NCBI RefSeq assembly: GCF_900095185.1
Contig: NZ_LT606948.1
Coordinates: forward strand, 310,001-374,000
DNA: 64,000 nt
From: Polynucleobacter necessarius
GTDB lineage: Bacteria; Pseudomonadota; Gammaproteobacteria; Burkholderiales; Burkholderiaceae
Direction: 5' to 3'
Part shown: positions 30,366 through 40,228 of the stretch, one piece after another
How the letters are laid out: each line of letters starts with the position of its first letter
Position numbering within the stretch: the stretch's first letter is position 1
Program-made: the position numbers and the translations under genes
The notes under the pieces: model-generated
Told to the model about the DNA's origin: nothing
Database searches by the model: none
Seen by the model: only the letters and a program-made list of their open reading frames with translations

Positions 30366-30670
30366 TTACTCAAAGCGGCAAACATAATGCAATGGTTGCT
30401 CAGCGCGAATGATGAAATAACCACCCTTTTCCACTTCCCAGCTTTGGCCAGCATTGCACTCTTGCTCTGGGGCACCTTTGATACTGACAAAGGCTGTACC
30501 ATCAACTACCTCCATGATTTCTTTGGTGCTGATGTCAAAACGCAGGGTACTCGACAGCACAACACCGACCGATTTACGAACACCATTCGGCATGGTCACG
30601 CTATGGGAAACACATTTACCATCACAAAAACATTGGCTTGCTTACCTACGGAAGCTTGATCAAATTGCAT
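30366..30670 (-). pseudogene. ppnP: frameshifted pyrimidine/purine nucleoside phosphorylase (PpnP/DUF1255)
   Basis: PpnP phosphorolyses many nucleosides and is a ~95-105 aa cupin. The likely start is ATG 30670 (MQFDQASVGKQANVF), after which the frame shifts by a short deletion near 30622-30630 and stops. The rest is open and well preserved from 30599 to 30366: LRFDISTKEIMEVVDGTA, then GQSWEVEKGGYFIIRAEQ. The total length, 305 bp, is not a multiple of three. A product re-initiated at the internal ATG 30599 (78 codons with stop) would lack the first beta strands, so activity is doubtful. Confidence 0.85.
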
Positions 30671-30713
30671 TGCGCGTCTTTCTGTTCTGTTGAGTTCTAG
30701 TTTGCTGTCATCA

Positions 30714-31943
30714 TTACTTTGTTCGCTTACGCCTTGCTGTTTCAGCAATACGCATACGTAAGGCATTGAGCTTAATAAAGCCCCCTGCATCAGCTTGATT
30801 ATAGGCGCCACCGTCATCGTCAAAGGTAGCAATATTCTGATCGAACAAAGTATTTGCCGAGTCGCGCGATATTACGGAAACAGACCCTTTGTAGAGCTTC
30901 AAACGTACTACGCCATGAACAGCTTGTTGCGTATGGTCGATCAAGGTTTGCAGTGCAAGTCTCTCTGGCGCCCACCACAAGCCGTTATAAATTAAGTGTG
31001 CATACCGTGGCATCAAATCATCTTTTAAATGAGCTACTTCACGATCCAAGGTAATACTCTCAATACCACGATGTGCCTTTAACAGAATAGTGCCGCCTGG
31101 AGTTTCATAACAACCGCGACTCTTCATACCAACAAAGCGGTTTTCAACGAGGTCAAGGCGACCAATGCCACATTTTCCACCGATGCGATTGAGCTCTGCC
31201 AGCAACTCATGCGGCTTATAAGTTTCACCATTAATCGCAACTGGATCGCCAGCCTTAAATTCAATCTCAATAATGTTTGGGGCATCCGGCACCTTTTCTG
31301 GAGACACTGTCCAGCGCCACATCGACTCTTCTGCCTCAGCATTCGGGTTTTCTAAATGACGGCCCTCATAACTGATGTGAAGCAAGTTAGCATCCATAGA
31401 ATAAGGAGACCCTCCTTGCTTATGCTTCATTTCAACTGGAATGCCGTGCTTTTCGGCATAAGCCATCAACTTCTCTCGCGAAAGGAGGTCCCATTCGCGC
31501 CACGGAGCGATGACTTTGATACCTGGCTCCAGTGCGTAATACCCTAACTCAAAGCGAACCTGATCGTTACCTTTACCAGTAGCACCATGAGAGACAGAAT
31601 CGGCACCAGTTAAACGTGCTATTTCGATTTGACGCTTAGCAATCAGTGGGCGTGCGATCGATGTACCCAAAAGGTATTCACCTTCATAAATAGTGTTGGC
31701 ACGGAACATCGGAAAAACAAAGTCACGCACAAACTCTTCGCGCAAATCATCAATAAAAATGTTTTCTGGTTTGATGCCAAATTGCAAAGCCTTAGCACGC
31801 GCTGGCTCAAGCTCTTCGCCCTGACCTAAATCTGCAGTAAAGGTCACGATCTCACAGCCATAAGTGTCTTGAAGCCATTTTAAGATCACACTCGTATCTA
31901 GACCACCTGAATACGCTAAAACTGCTTTTTTAATATCGGACAT
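30714..31943 (-). CDS. argG: argininosuccinate synthase
   Basis: Joins citrulline and aspartate with ATP in arginine synthesis. 409 residues, normal length. The N-terminal ATP pyrophosphatase P-loop [15 protein letters not shown] is near residues 9-23; [13 protein letters not shown] is near 122 and [15 protein letters not shown] near 283. The frame is intact. argF lies about 60 bp upstream on the same strand, probably in the same transcript. Confidence 0.97.
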   Translation of the reverse strand: MSDIKKAVLAYSGGLDTSVILKWLQDTYGCEIVTFTADLGQGEELEPARAKALQFGIKPENIFIDDLREEFVRDFVFPMFRANTIYEGEYLLGTSIARPLIAKRQIEIARLTGADSVSHGATGKGNDQVRFELGYYALEPGIKVIAPWREWDLLSREKLMAYAEKHGIPVEMKHKQGGSPYSMDANLLHISYEGRHLENPNAEAEESMWRWTVSPEKVPDAPNIIEIEFKAGDPVAINGETYKPHELLAELNRIGGKCGIGRLDLVENRFVGMKSRGCYETPGGTILLKAHRGIESITLDREVAHLKDDLMPRYAHLIYNGLWWAPERLALQTLIDHTQQAVHGVVRLKLYKGSVSVISRDSANTLFDQNIATFDDDGGAYNQADAGGFIKLNALRMRIAETARRKRTK

Positions 31944-32005
31944 GTTTTCTTATTCAATCAAAAAGTTATTCAATAACCAACAACCGTTCATCAATACAAA
32001 ATTAG

Positions 32006-32998
32006 TTAATCCAATCGGCCACAGAGTAAATACTCCATCAAAGCCTTTTGAACATGCAAACGATTCTCTGCCTCTTCCCAGACAATACTCTGTGGGCCAT
32101 CAATGACTCCAGCTGAAACCTCTTCGCCACGATGTGCTGGTAAGCAATGCATAAATAGCGCATCGGGCTTAGCTAAAGCCATCAGCTCTTCATCGACCAT
32201 CCAGTCTTGGAAAGCATTCATACGCGAGGTATTTTCAGCTTCATAACCCATGCTCGTCCAAACGTCTGTACTAACTAAATCCGCACCTTCACATGCTTCC
32301 TTAGGGTCAACACAAATGGTTAAATGCTTTACAGCATTAGCCGTCAAACGCGCCGGATCCAATTGATATCCATCTGGAGCAGAGAAACGCAACTGAAAAT
32401 TTAAACACTCAGCTGCTTGTAACCAGGTATAGGCCATATTGTTGGCATCACCCACCCAAGTGACTGTCTTTCCCTGTATCGGACCGCGAGCCTCTACAAA
32501 AGTAAAAATATCAGCCAAGACCTGACAAGGATGAAACTCATTTGTCAAACCATTAATCACTGGTACGCGTGAGTTTGATGCAAAACGTTCAATCACTTCC
32601 TGACCAAAGGTGCGAATCATGATGATGTCAGTCATCCGTGAAATCACCTGCGCAGCATCTTCTACAGGCTCGCCACGACCTAACTGCGTATCACGAGTAT
32701 TCAGGTACACGGCGTGGCCACCAAGCTGATGTATGCCCGCCTCGAAGGATAGACGAGTACGAGTGGAATGCTTTTCGAAAATCATTGCCAAAGTGCGGTC
32801 ATGCAGAGGGTGCCAGGTTTCATAACTTTTAAATTTAGCCTTGAGCCATGCTGACCGCTTAAGCAAATAGTCGTATTCCTCACGGTTGAGGTCGGAAAAC
32901 TGCAGATAGTGCTTTACCTGACCGGGCACTTGAGGCTTTGCCAGAGATGTCATAGTTGAGCTTTCGACTAAAGTGTTAGCTTGCATTCTTTTCTTCAA
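32006..32998 (-). CDS. argF: ornithine carbamoyltransferase
   Basis: Forms citrulline from ornithine and carbamoyl phosphate. Up to 330 residues from ATG 32998; the more typical start is the ATG at 32953 (MTSLAKPQVPG), giving ~315. The carbamoyl-phosphate motif EKHSTRTRLSFE is near 75, NEFHPCQVLADI near 155, the ornithine loop TDVWTSMGYE near 244 and FMHCLPAHRGEEV near 284. The gene is intact. With argG and argD in this window, the late arginine pathway appears kept. Confidence 0.95.
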   Translation of the reverse strand: MKKRMQANTLVESSTMTSLAKPQVPGQVKHYLQFSDLNREEYDYLLKRSAWLKAKFKSYETWHPLHDRTLAMIFEKHSTRTRLSFEAGIHQLGGHAVYLNTRDTQLGRGEPVEDAAQVISRMTDIIMIRTFGQEVIERFASNSRVPVINGLTNEFHPCQVLADIFTFVEARGPIQGKTVTWVGDANNMAYTWLQAAECLNFQLRFSAPDGYQLDPARLTANAVKHLTICVDPKEACEGADLVSTDVWTSMGYEAENTSRMNAFQDWMVDEELMALAKPDALFMHCLPAHRGEEVSAGVIDGPQSIVWEEAENRLHVQKALMEYLLCGRLD

Positions 32999-33105
32999 AC
33001 ATTTCGCTGCACGAAAATAGTTTCTAAAGTCATATTACGGCCAACTCGGGCTGTTAAGCTAGAGGGCTTAGTCATGCTATTTCTCACAATCATCATTACG
33101 CGACC

Positions 33106-33420
33106 TTGAACCACAAAACGCTTTTCATTCAAGGCATTACTACTTCTGGCAAACCATTTCGGCCTAGCGATTGGGCAGAGCGTCTGTGCGGGGTGATGGC
33201 TGCTTTTCGCCCGCCCGGTGATTCCGGTGACCCTCGCTTCACTTATTCGCCCTATGTCAGACCAGTGCTTATTTCAAAAGTGAAATGCGTTGTTATTGAT
33301 ACCAAACTGGGGGACCTAGATCCTAGAGCGCTAGACTTTGTCATGAATTTTGCTAAAGACAATAGCCTACCAATCGAAGAGGCATGTGAGTTCAACCCAA
33401 CAGCCCCAGCCCAGCCTTAA
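33106..33420 (+). CDS. DUF3579 domain protein
   Basis: 104-residue protein of unknown function, conserved in Betaproteobacteria next to arginine genes and rpsT. Family signature: IQGITTSGKPFRPSDWAERL near residues 8-27. The start is probably TTG at 33106; no in-frame ATG precedes the domain, so the N-terminus is uncertain. It is divergent from argF. Soluble, no signal peptide or membrane segment. Confidence 0.82.
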   Translation: MNHKTLFIQGITTSGKPFRPSDWAERLCGVMAAFRPPGDSGDPRFTYSPYVRPVLISKVKCVVIDTKLGDLDPRALDFVMNFAKDNSLPIEEACEFNPTAPAQP

Positions 33421-33450
33421 AAACAAAAACCCGCTCTCTTGAGGAGCGGG
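33421..33450 (-). terminator. intrinsic terminator of rpsT
   Basis: On the minus strand, CCCGCTC (from 33450) and GAGCGGG (to 33430) form a stem with a 7-nt loop, followed by TTTTTGTTT. About 45 bp after the rpsT stop; it sits directly after the DUF3579 stop on the other strand. Confidence 0.85.
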
Positions 33451-33493
33451 CCTAGATCGAAACTACTTCGACCAGCCTAAAACTAAATCTGCA

Positions 33494-33760
33494 TTACGCT
33501 GCCATCGCCTTGATAGCTGCAGACAAACGTGACTTCTGACGTGCAGCAGCATTTTTATGCGCAATCTTTTTATCAGCAATCTTGTCGATAGTTGATTGAG
33601 TTGCTGCAAACACTTTTGCAGCAGAAGCTTTATCACCAGTTTCGATTGCTTTGCGAACTGCCTTAATGGAAGTACGCAACTTGGAACGCAAACTGGAGTT
33701 GTGTTCGTTTTGTTTTACTGCTTGGCGTGCACGCTTACGCGCTTGTGCTGTATTGGCCAT
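33494..33760 (-). CDS. rpsT: 30S ribosomal protein S20
   Basis: 88-residue basic helical ribosomal protein: [20 protein letters not shown] at the start and the conserved [20 protein letters not shown] near 60-80. Length is normal. It is divergent from murJ, which starts about 150 bp away; that neighbour pair is common in proteobacteria. Confidence 0.96.
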   Translation of the reverse strand: MANTAQARKRARQAVKQNEHNSSLRSKLRTSIKAVRKAIETGDKASAAKVFAATQSTIDKIADKKIAHKNAAARQKSRLSAAIKAMAA

Positions 33761-33911
33761 CTTTAAACCTTGCCTCTATAAATTGCAAAATACGACTAGT
33801 TAAAAATCTTGCGGACTTGCACGATTCATAAGCAAGCTCACCAAAATGCAAAATTTTACCTTAAAGGCACAAAAAAACCCAGTCTATCCATAAATAGGTG
33901 AAAATCGGCTC

Positions 33912-35465
33912 ATGAATCTGCTTGCTGCCGTCGCTAAGGTCAGCTCCTTCACAATGCTTTCGCGTATCACGGGCCTGCTCCGAGAAACGCTAACTGCCCG
34001 TAGCTTCGGGGCTTCCGAGTGGACCGATGCCTTTAATGTCGCCTTTAGGCTGCCGAATTTATTACGCCGTCTGTTCGCAGAAGGGGTGTTTTCTCAGGCT
34101 TTTGTACCCATTTTGGGCGAAATTTCCAGTAATGGCGATCAAAAACAAGCTCAGGTCCTTGTAAATGCAGTCGCAACCCTTTTATTTTGGGCTTTGTTAT
34201 TGACTGTATTGGCAGGGATGATCGGCGCCCCAGCACTCATTTTGGCTATTGCTACGGGCTTTAAGGATGGCCCTGCCTACGATGCCAGCGTGATAATGAC
34301 CCACATCATGTTTCCCTATATTGGACTGATATCGCTTGTTTCGCTATCGGCAGGGATTTTGAATACTTTCCAACGTTTTGCCATTCCCGCCTTTACCCCC
34401 ATTTTACTCAATTTAGCTCTGATCAGTAGCGCCCTATTTTTAGCACCTCACCTAGAACAACCAATTTATGCGCTCAGTATTGGCGTTCTTTTTGGGGGTG
34501 TTTTGCAATTAGCAATTCAAATTCCCCCGCTTGCACGTCTTGGCCTACTACCCCGCATTGGGTTACTACCCGGTGCAATCAAGTCAGCAGTTTCTCATCC
34601 TGACGCGAGACGCGTACTCAAACTGATGGGCCCCGCAGTATTTGCCGTATCCGTTGCGCAAATATCTCTCATCATCAACACGAATATTGCTTCACGTTTG
34701 CAACCAGGTAGCGTGTCTTGGCTATCTTATGCGGACCGGTTGATGGAGTTTCCAACAGCATTGTTGGGCGTTGCCTTGGGCACTGTTCTTTTGCCAAGCC
34801 TTAGTAAGGCGAATGCAAAAAACGATTTGGCACACGCTGGTGAGCTACTGCTTTGGGGATTGCAACTCACATTTCTACTCGCTGCACCCTGCGCACTTGC
34901 TCTCTTTATTTTTGGCGAACCACTCGCTGCAGTCTTATATCACTATGGCAAATTTAATGCTCTTGATGTGCTCATGACGCAACGAGCGTTAGCCGCTTAT
35001 GGCGTTGGTCTCATTGGCCTTATTCTGGTAAAAATTTTGGCGCCTGGATTTTATTCACGACAAGATATCCGTACTCCAGTGAAAATTGGTTTGATAGTGT
35101 TAGTCGTTACTCAACTAGCTAATCTGGTATTTGTTCCTTGGTTCGGTCATGCTGGTCTAGCTTTATCAGTTGGAACAGGGGCCTGCCTTAATGCCGCTTT
35201 ACTATGGGCAAACTTACACCGCCGAGGCGCCTTACCCAGTTCAGCCTGGATTAAGTACCTTGGCCAATTACTCTTAGCTCTGATTCCTTTCTCGGCAATA
35301 CTTTTTTATGCTGCGGGTGCACGTAATTGGATTGCCCTTCAGGCTGAGCCTTGGCTACGGATTGGACTGGTAGCAATGTGGCTTGGACTAGCAGCCATTG
35401 TTTATTTTGCAGCCTTAAGTTTAGTAGGAATTCGCTGGCAAAAATTCTTGCGTCATGCAAAATAG
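33912..35465 (+). CDS. murJ: lipid II flippase MurJ (MviN)
   Basis: Polytopic MOP-superfamily inner-membrane protein that flips lipid II for peptidoglycan synthesis. 517 residues, about 14 hydrophobic helices. The N-terminal signature is SRITGLLRETLTARSFG (residues 17-33) with AFRLPNLLRRLFAEG (~44) and AFVPIL after it. The frame is intact, showing that the cell still builds a wall. The 3' end lies 5 bp before a broken SirB1-like gene. Confidence 0.95.
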   Translation: MNLLAAVAKVSSFTMLSRITGLLRETLTARSFGASEWTDAFNVAFRLPNLLRRLFAEGVFSQAFVPILGEISSNGDQKQAQVLVNAVATLLFWALLLTVLAGMIGAPALILAIATGFKDGPAYDASVIMTHIMFPYIGLISLVSLSAGILNTFQRFAIPAFTPILLNLALISSALFLAPHLEQPIYALSIGVLFGGVLQLAIQIPPLARLGLLPRIGLLPGAIKSAVSHPDARRVLKLMGPAVFAVSVAQISLIINTNIASRLQPGSVSWLSYADRLMEFPTALLGVALGTVLLPSLSKANAKNDLAHAGELLLWGLQLTFLLAAPCALALFIFGEPLAAVLYHYGKFNALDVLMTQRALAAYGVGLIGLILVKILAPGFYSRQDIRTPVKIGLIVLVVTQLANLVFVPWFGHAGLALSVGTGACLNAALLWANLHRRGALPSSAWIKYLGQLLLALIPFSAILFYAAGARNWIALQAEPWLRIGLVAMWLGLAAIVYFAALSLVGIRWQKFLRHAK

Positions 35466-35470
35466 ATGAT

Positions 35471-36316
35471 ATGCCAACACAACAATTCGACCATTTCACC
35501 TCCTTAGTTGCTGAAGACGATCACCTGCCACTTACCGAGGCAGGCAATTGCAGTCGCACAACATGCCTATCCTGACTTAGAGGTTAAAGGTATCCTAGAT
35601 AAGCTCAATCAATTAGGCAACAAATTAAAGTCGCGCGTAACTCCTGATACCTCACACCAATTCAACGCTTACAAATTCTGAAGCATTTCTTTTATACCGA
35701 ATTGGGTTTTGGTCCAAACCCAAATGATTTTTATGCTCCCGAAAATTCATCCTTACATTACGTGCTTGAGAAGCACAGAGGTATTCCAATTTCCTTAGCT
35801 ATCCTGATGATGAAATTAGGTAATCAAATTGGCTTAAAGATTCGTGGCGTATCTCTTCCAAATCACTTCATGATGCGCATCACCTTGCAACAAGGTGATG
35901 TGATGATAGATCCCTTAACTGGTGAGTCGCTATCAAAAATCCAGCGCCAAGAAATGCTAGAGCTTGATCTCGATGCCAAAGGGTATCGAGGCGAACTTAG
36001 CCTGCCCCTAAATCTTTTCCTGCGGGTCTCTAGACTACGCGAGATTCTGTCGCACTTCCTAAGAAATCTACAGATGATCTACTCAGCACATGAGCGCTGA
36101 GAGCGCTTACTTGGAATTCAGGAGCGCTTGGTCATTCTTCTTCCAGATTCCATCGAAGAAATTCGTGCTCAGGGATTAATCTTCGCGCACCTCGAGTATT
36201 TGCGGCCGGCATTAGAAGATATGCTTCGCTACCTCAGCGAAGCTCCGGAAGCTGAAGATGCAAGAGATATTCGCGAGCATATGGCGACCCTAGAGAGTCA
36301 GGCAAAGCTGCACTAA
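35471..36316 (+). pseudogene. broken SirB1/YchA-like transglutaminase-fold protein
   Basis: Relic of a ~280-residue protein (transglutaminase-like PF13369 region plus C-terminal TPR-like helices). ATG 35471 reads MPTQQFDHFTSLVAEDDHLP, then an inserted base in GAGGCAGGCAATT near 35537-35550 shifts the frame. HAYPDLEVKGILDKLNQL and the later VLEKHRGIPISLAILMMKL come in different frames, with another change near 35655. A TGA at about 36098-36100 interrupts the C-terminal half, which resumes as ERLVILLPDSIEEIRAQGL and ends at 36316. Function of the family is poorly known. Confidence 0.85.
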
Positions 36317-36355
36317 AGCCAAATGGTTTAGGCTTTAGTGCTTTAATTAACTTCT

Positions 36356-37003
36356 TTAGTTTTGCTTGCGCTGGAAGATTTTACAGAGAGCTGCCATCAC
36401 CACTGGTATAACAGCAGCGCCAACCCCAATCAACACGATGACATTAAGATTCTGACGAATCACAGGAATATTGCCAAAAAAATATCCTGCAATCACCAAG
36501 CTAAAGACCCAAAGTGCAGCCCCAGTGATGTTGAAGAATTGAAAGCGTGAGAGATTCATCTCAGATACACCGGCAATAAAAGGGGCAAATGTTCGAATAA
36601 TAGGCAAAAAGCGTGCCAAGATGATGGTTTTTCCACCATGCTTTTCGTAAAAAGCATGCGTCTTCAATAGAGCGCCTTGATCAATCCAACGGGATTGACT
36701 ACTAAAGACCCTTTTTCCAATCCAGCGACCAATGAAATAATTCACGGTATTACCTGCAATCGCCGCGATTAATAAACCACTACAAAGAGTCCAAATATTA
36801 AAATGCTCAGTGGCGCAATAGGCGCCTGCAATGAACAAAAGTGAATCGCCTGGCAAAAAGGGTGCAATCACCAATCCTGTCTCAACAAAAACAATGACAA
36901 ACAATAAGCCATATGCCCAAGGGCCATATTGCTGAATTACTACATCTAGATGTTTATCGATATGCAGCAATAAATCGCTGATTTGCAAAAAGGTATCCAT
37001 CAA
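36356..37003 (-). CDS. DedA family inner-membrane protein
   Basis: 215-residue DedA/SNARE-associated membrane protein (PF09335); members are linked to undecaprenyl-phosphate or lipid scrambling and envelope stability. Signature: APFLPGDSLLFIAGAYCAT near residues 47-65, GNTVNYFIGRWIG near 84-96 and the basic ILARFLPIIRTFAPFIAG near 127-144. Hydrophobic helices lie between these. The frame is intact. It is divergent from miaA, with 55 bp between starts. Confidence 0.9.
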   Translation of the reverse strand: MMDTFLQISDLLLHIDKHLDVVIQQYGPWAYGLLFVIVFVETGLVIAPFLPGDSLLFIAGAYCATEHFNIWTLCSGLLIAAIAGNTVNYFIGRWIGKRVFSSQSRWIDQGALLKTHAFYEKHGGKTIILARFLPIIRTFAPFIAGVSEMNLSRFQFFNITGAALWVFSLVIAGYFFGNIPVIRQNLNVIVLIGVGAAVIPVVMAALCKIFQRKQN

Positions 37004-37058
37004 CTCACTCTTTAAATTACGCGTTGTAGCGGATATTAACAGGCTCTTATAATGAGGG

Positions 37059-38063
37059 ATGCCTACTGAACCCTACATTCAGCCTACGCATGCTCCTAAT
37101 GATGTCGCCACGCTTTGTATCGTTGGGCCCACTGGTGCAGGCAAAACCCATCTCGCCATGTCTTTGGCCGAGTATACCAAGTCAATTGGTATCACTATCG
37201 AAATTATCAGCATGGATTCTGCTCTCGTTTATCGTGGCTTAGATATTGGTAGTGCAAAACCGACAAAAGCTGCACAAGAAGCTGTTAATCATCACCTCAT
37301 CGACATCATTGAGCCAACTGAAGTCTATTCTGCTGCGCGCTTTGCTAATGACGCAAAACGTTTATGCGCCGAAATTCGGGAGCGTGGCAATACTCCCGTC
37401 GTTGTTGGCGGAACGATGTTGTATTGGCGGGCATGGGCATATGGCCTCTCCTCTCTACCGCCTGCCAATCCAGAAATTCGAGCTAGACTAGATAAAGAGG
37501 GTAAATCAATGAGCTGGCCAGCCATGCATAACCAGCTTGCTAAGGTTGATCCTGAAACAGCGGCTCGCCTTGAGCCGAACGATGCACAACGAGTTCAACG
37601 CGCCCTGGAAGTTTATGCAATTACTGGTAAACCGATGTCATTACTTTTGGCAGACTCACCCAGCGAAGATGGTAGAGTAGGGTCTACTATTCCGCCTTGG
37701 ATTCATTTAATTTCTCTTGAGCCAAATGATCGCAAACGCTTGCATCTCAACTTAGAGAAACGCTTTGACGAGATGCTGGCTGCTGGCTTTTTAGACGAAG
37801 TGAAAGCACTACGCACTAATGCGAGCTTGCATGCAGACCTGCCTGCCATTCGTTCGGTTGGTTATCGGCAAACCTGGGAATTCCTCGAGGGTGAAATTGA
37901 TGCCGAACGAATGCGCTATAAAGCATTAGCCGCAACTAGGCAGCTTGGGAAACGACAACTTACTTGGCTGCGTGCAATCGAGGGAAGAAAAACATTTGAT
38001 CCCTTCAATCCCGAACAGATGAAGACGGCCTTAGATTCCTGTAAGGAAGTCTTAAGCAATTAA
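37059..38063 (+). CDS. miaA: tRNA dimethylallyltransferase
   Basis: Adds the dimethylallyl group to A37 of tRNAs reading UNN codons; uses DMAPP from the MEP pathway (ispH is in this window). 334 residues. The P-loop GPTGAGKTHLAMSL is near 24, SMDSALVYRGLDIGSAKPT near 51, GGTMLYWRAW near 117, and the C-terminal RQLGKRQLTWLR near 301. The N-terminus before the P-loop is about 20 residues, and the ribosome site is poor, so the start is uncertain. Confidence 0.94.
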   Translation: MPTEPYIQPTHAPNDVATLCIVGPTGAGKTHLAMSLAEYTKSIGITIEIISMDSALVYRGLDIGSAKPTKAAQEAVNHHLIDIIEPTEVYSAARFANDAKRLCAEIRERGNTPVVVGGTMLYWRAWAYGLSSLPPANPEIRARLDKEGKSMSWPAMHNQLAKVDPETAARLEPNDAQRVQRALEVYAITGKPMSLLLADSPSEDGRVGSTIPPWIHLISLEPNDRKRLHLNLEKRFDEMLAAGFLDEVKALRTNASLHADLPAIRSVGYRQTWEFLEGEIDAERMRYKALAATRQLGKRQLTWLRAIEGRKTFDPFNPEQMKTALDSCKEVLSN

Positions 38064-38090
38064 ATAATAGTGCACACAGTCGATAACTGC

Positions 38091-39143
38091 TTAAATCAAG
38101 ATGGTTTGCGGTGCATCCTTTGGACGTTCGACCACTTCACCCACTGTCCAAGCTTTCAAACCTTGCTCAGCCAATGACTTGATTGCTGTCTTCGCTTGGT
38201 CAGGCGAAACAATTACCACCATACCAATTCCGCAGTTGAATACACGCACCATCTCTGCATCAGCTACGCCACCCTTCATTTGCAACCAACGAAAGAGTTC
38301 TGGCATTTGCCAGCTATCACGATGTAAAACTGCTTGAGTATTTTGTGGCAATACGCGTGGCACGTTATCGACTAAACCACCCCCTGTAATGTGGGCCATG
38401 CCCTTCACATTAACCTCAGAAATCAATTTGAACAGTGGCTTCACATAAATTTCTGTGGGAGCCATTACAAGATCGGCCAAAAAGCGCCCACCTAAATCAT
38501 CAGTCGGCTTTGCACCCGCATGCTCAATAATTTTGCGCACCAATGAGTAACCATTGGAATGAACCCCACTAGAGCCAATTGCCAACACCACATCTCCAGG
38601 AACAATGGTTGCCCCGGTAATGATCTTTGATTTTTCAACTGCGCCAACTGCAAACCCTGCCAAATCATATTCACCTGGGGGATACATGCCTGGCATTTCC
38701 GCTGTCTCACCACCAATCAATGCGCAACCAGACAGCTCACAGCCCTTAGCAATTCCACCAACAACTGTGGCCGCCGTATCTACCGCTAACTTGCCACAAG
38801 CGAAGTAATCCAAGAAAAATAGGGGTTCTGCACCCTGCACCAAAATGTCATTGACACTCATGGCCACCAAGTCTTGGCCAATGGTTTCATGGCGATTCCA
38901 CTCAAAAGCGAGTCTGAGCTTAGTACCTACGCCATCTGTCCCAGAAACCAATACTGGCTCTTTATAACGTTTTGGTACCTCAAATAAGGCTCCAAAGCCT
39001 CCAATTCCAGCTAAAACGCCCTCACGCATCGTTTTCTTCGCAAGCGGCTTAATGCGATCAACCAAGTCATCTCCGGCGTCAATATCAACACCAGCGTCAC
39101 GGTAGGAAAGGCCTTTTGAGGAAGAATTAGTGGATGAAATCAT
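38091..39143 (-). CDS. purM: phosphoribosylformylglycinamidine cyclo-ligase
   Basis: AIR synthetase of de novo purine synthesis; ATP-dependent ring closure. 350 residues. The N-terminus shows [20 protein letters not shown], then [15 protein letters not shown] near 66, [20 protein letters not shown] near 142 and the glycine-rich [16 protein letters not shown] near 252. The frame is intact. Divergent from the broken permease gene. Confidence 0.96.
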   Translation of the reverse strand: MISSTNSSSKGLSYRDAGVDIDAGDDLVDRIKPLAKKTMREGVLAGIGGFGALFEVPKRYKEPVLVSGTDGVGTKLRLAFEWNRHETIGQDLVAMSVNDILVQGAEPLFFLDYFACGKLAVDTAATVVGGIAKGCELSGCALIGGETAEMPGMYPPGEYDLAGFAVGAVEKSKIITGATIVPGDVVLAIGSSGVHSNGYSLVRKIIEHAGAKPTDDLGGRFLADLVMAPTEIYVKPLFKLISEVNVKGMAHITGGGLVDNVPRVLPQNTQAVLHRDSWQMPELFRWLQMKGGVADAEMVRVFNCGIGMVVIVSPDQAKTAIKSLAEQGLKAWTVGEVVERPKDAPQTILI

Positions 39144-39226
39144 ATTAGATTCGGAATATTAGTAAAAAATACTACTAAATTCTACTTCGTCAGTAGAATC
39201 ATTGAATTCTAGAGGATTGAAGAAAG

Positions 39227-40217
39227 ATGACCGAAATTGTTACCCCTTTTCTTACCGCATTCATTCTGGCATATGCCCTACGCCCTGTTTGCGTGTGGCT
39301 GGAGAACCATCGAGTGCCTCGCGCACTCGCTGCAGCCCTGGGAATGCTTATCGGTCTTAGCTTGGTTTTTTTCATTTTGAGTCTCCTGATCAGCCTCCTA
39401 AAATATGAAATACCCCTCATTAAGGCTCAACTACCTAATTGGATTACTAATACCCAAGCCTGGTTAAGCCCAAAACTCAGCGAATTTCATATCAATCTTG
39501 ACTGGAACACACTCAAAACAAGTGCCACACAGACAATTACCGAACACATAAACGACAACGCCGATAGTGTAATGTCTTCAACCATCAGCACTGTCCTGAT
39601 ATCAGGAAGCTCAGTGATTGCTGGTTTTGTTAATGCGGTTCTAATTATTTTTGTGATGTTTTATTTGTTAATGGATTGGGATCATTTTTTTTAGTCTCGT
39701 TAAAAAAATGGTTCCTTTACGAGCTCAAGAAACAGTTCATCACTTGGCAATACATACCGACAGCATTCTCTCACAATACTTGCGGGGCATGTTAATTGTG
39801 ATTTCTATCATGGCGGTTTACTACAGCGCGGGTTTAAGTTTTATTGGCATCAAAGGCGCGGCAGCACTGGGTGTTTTTACTGCCCTAATGATTGTCATTC
39901 CTTATATCGGAATTGCTCTCGGGTTCACACTTGCAGGATTATCAGCGCTCCTGCAGTTTGGTCCAGACTCTGAAATTATTGGAGCGCTTATCTTATTTGG
40001 CATTGGTCAATTTCTGGAAAGTTTCCTTCTGACGCCTCGTCTAGTAGGCGAGCGGATTGGTTTGCACCCCATAGCGGTTTTGTTTGTCTTACTTCTGTTT
40101 GGTAAATTATTTGGCTTTTTTGGCGTATTTCTAGCCTTACCAATCAGCGCAGCGAGCTTAGTGCTGCTGCAATACTTATGGTCTATCTATACGCAAAGCT
40201 CTTGGTATCAAAAATAA
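39227..40217 (+). pseudogene. frameshifted PerM/AI-2E family permease
   Basis: Polytopic AI-2E exporter/PerM family protein (PF01594). Two frames: 39227-39694 ends FYLLMDWDHFF at a TAG directly after a run of eight T (39684-39691); the second, 39708-40217, goes on as MVPLRAQETVHHLAIHTDSI. With seven T the two would join (DHFFSLVKKM). The first frame also lacks the usual N-terminal membrane helix, starting at MTEIVTPFLTAFILAYALRP. Probably inactive, unless transcript slippage on the T run restores some full-length product. Confidence 0.8.
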
Positions 40218-40228
40218 ATTTAGTAGTA

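Noticed and set aside
40178..40228. Longer start for hda at 40178
   Set aside because: The added residues are encoded within the permease relic and do not resemble Hda; ATG 40229 fits the family.
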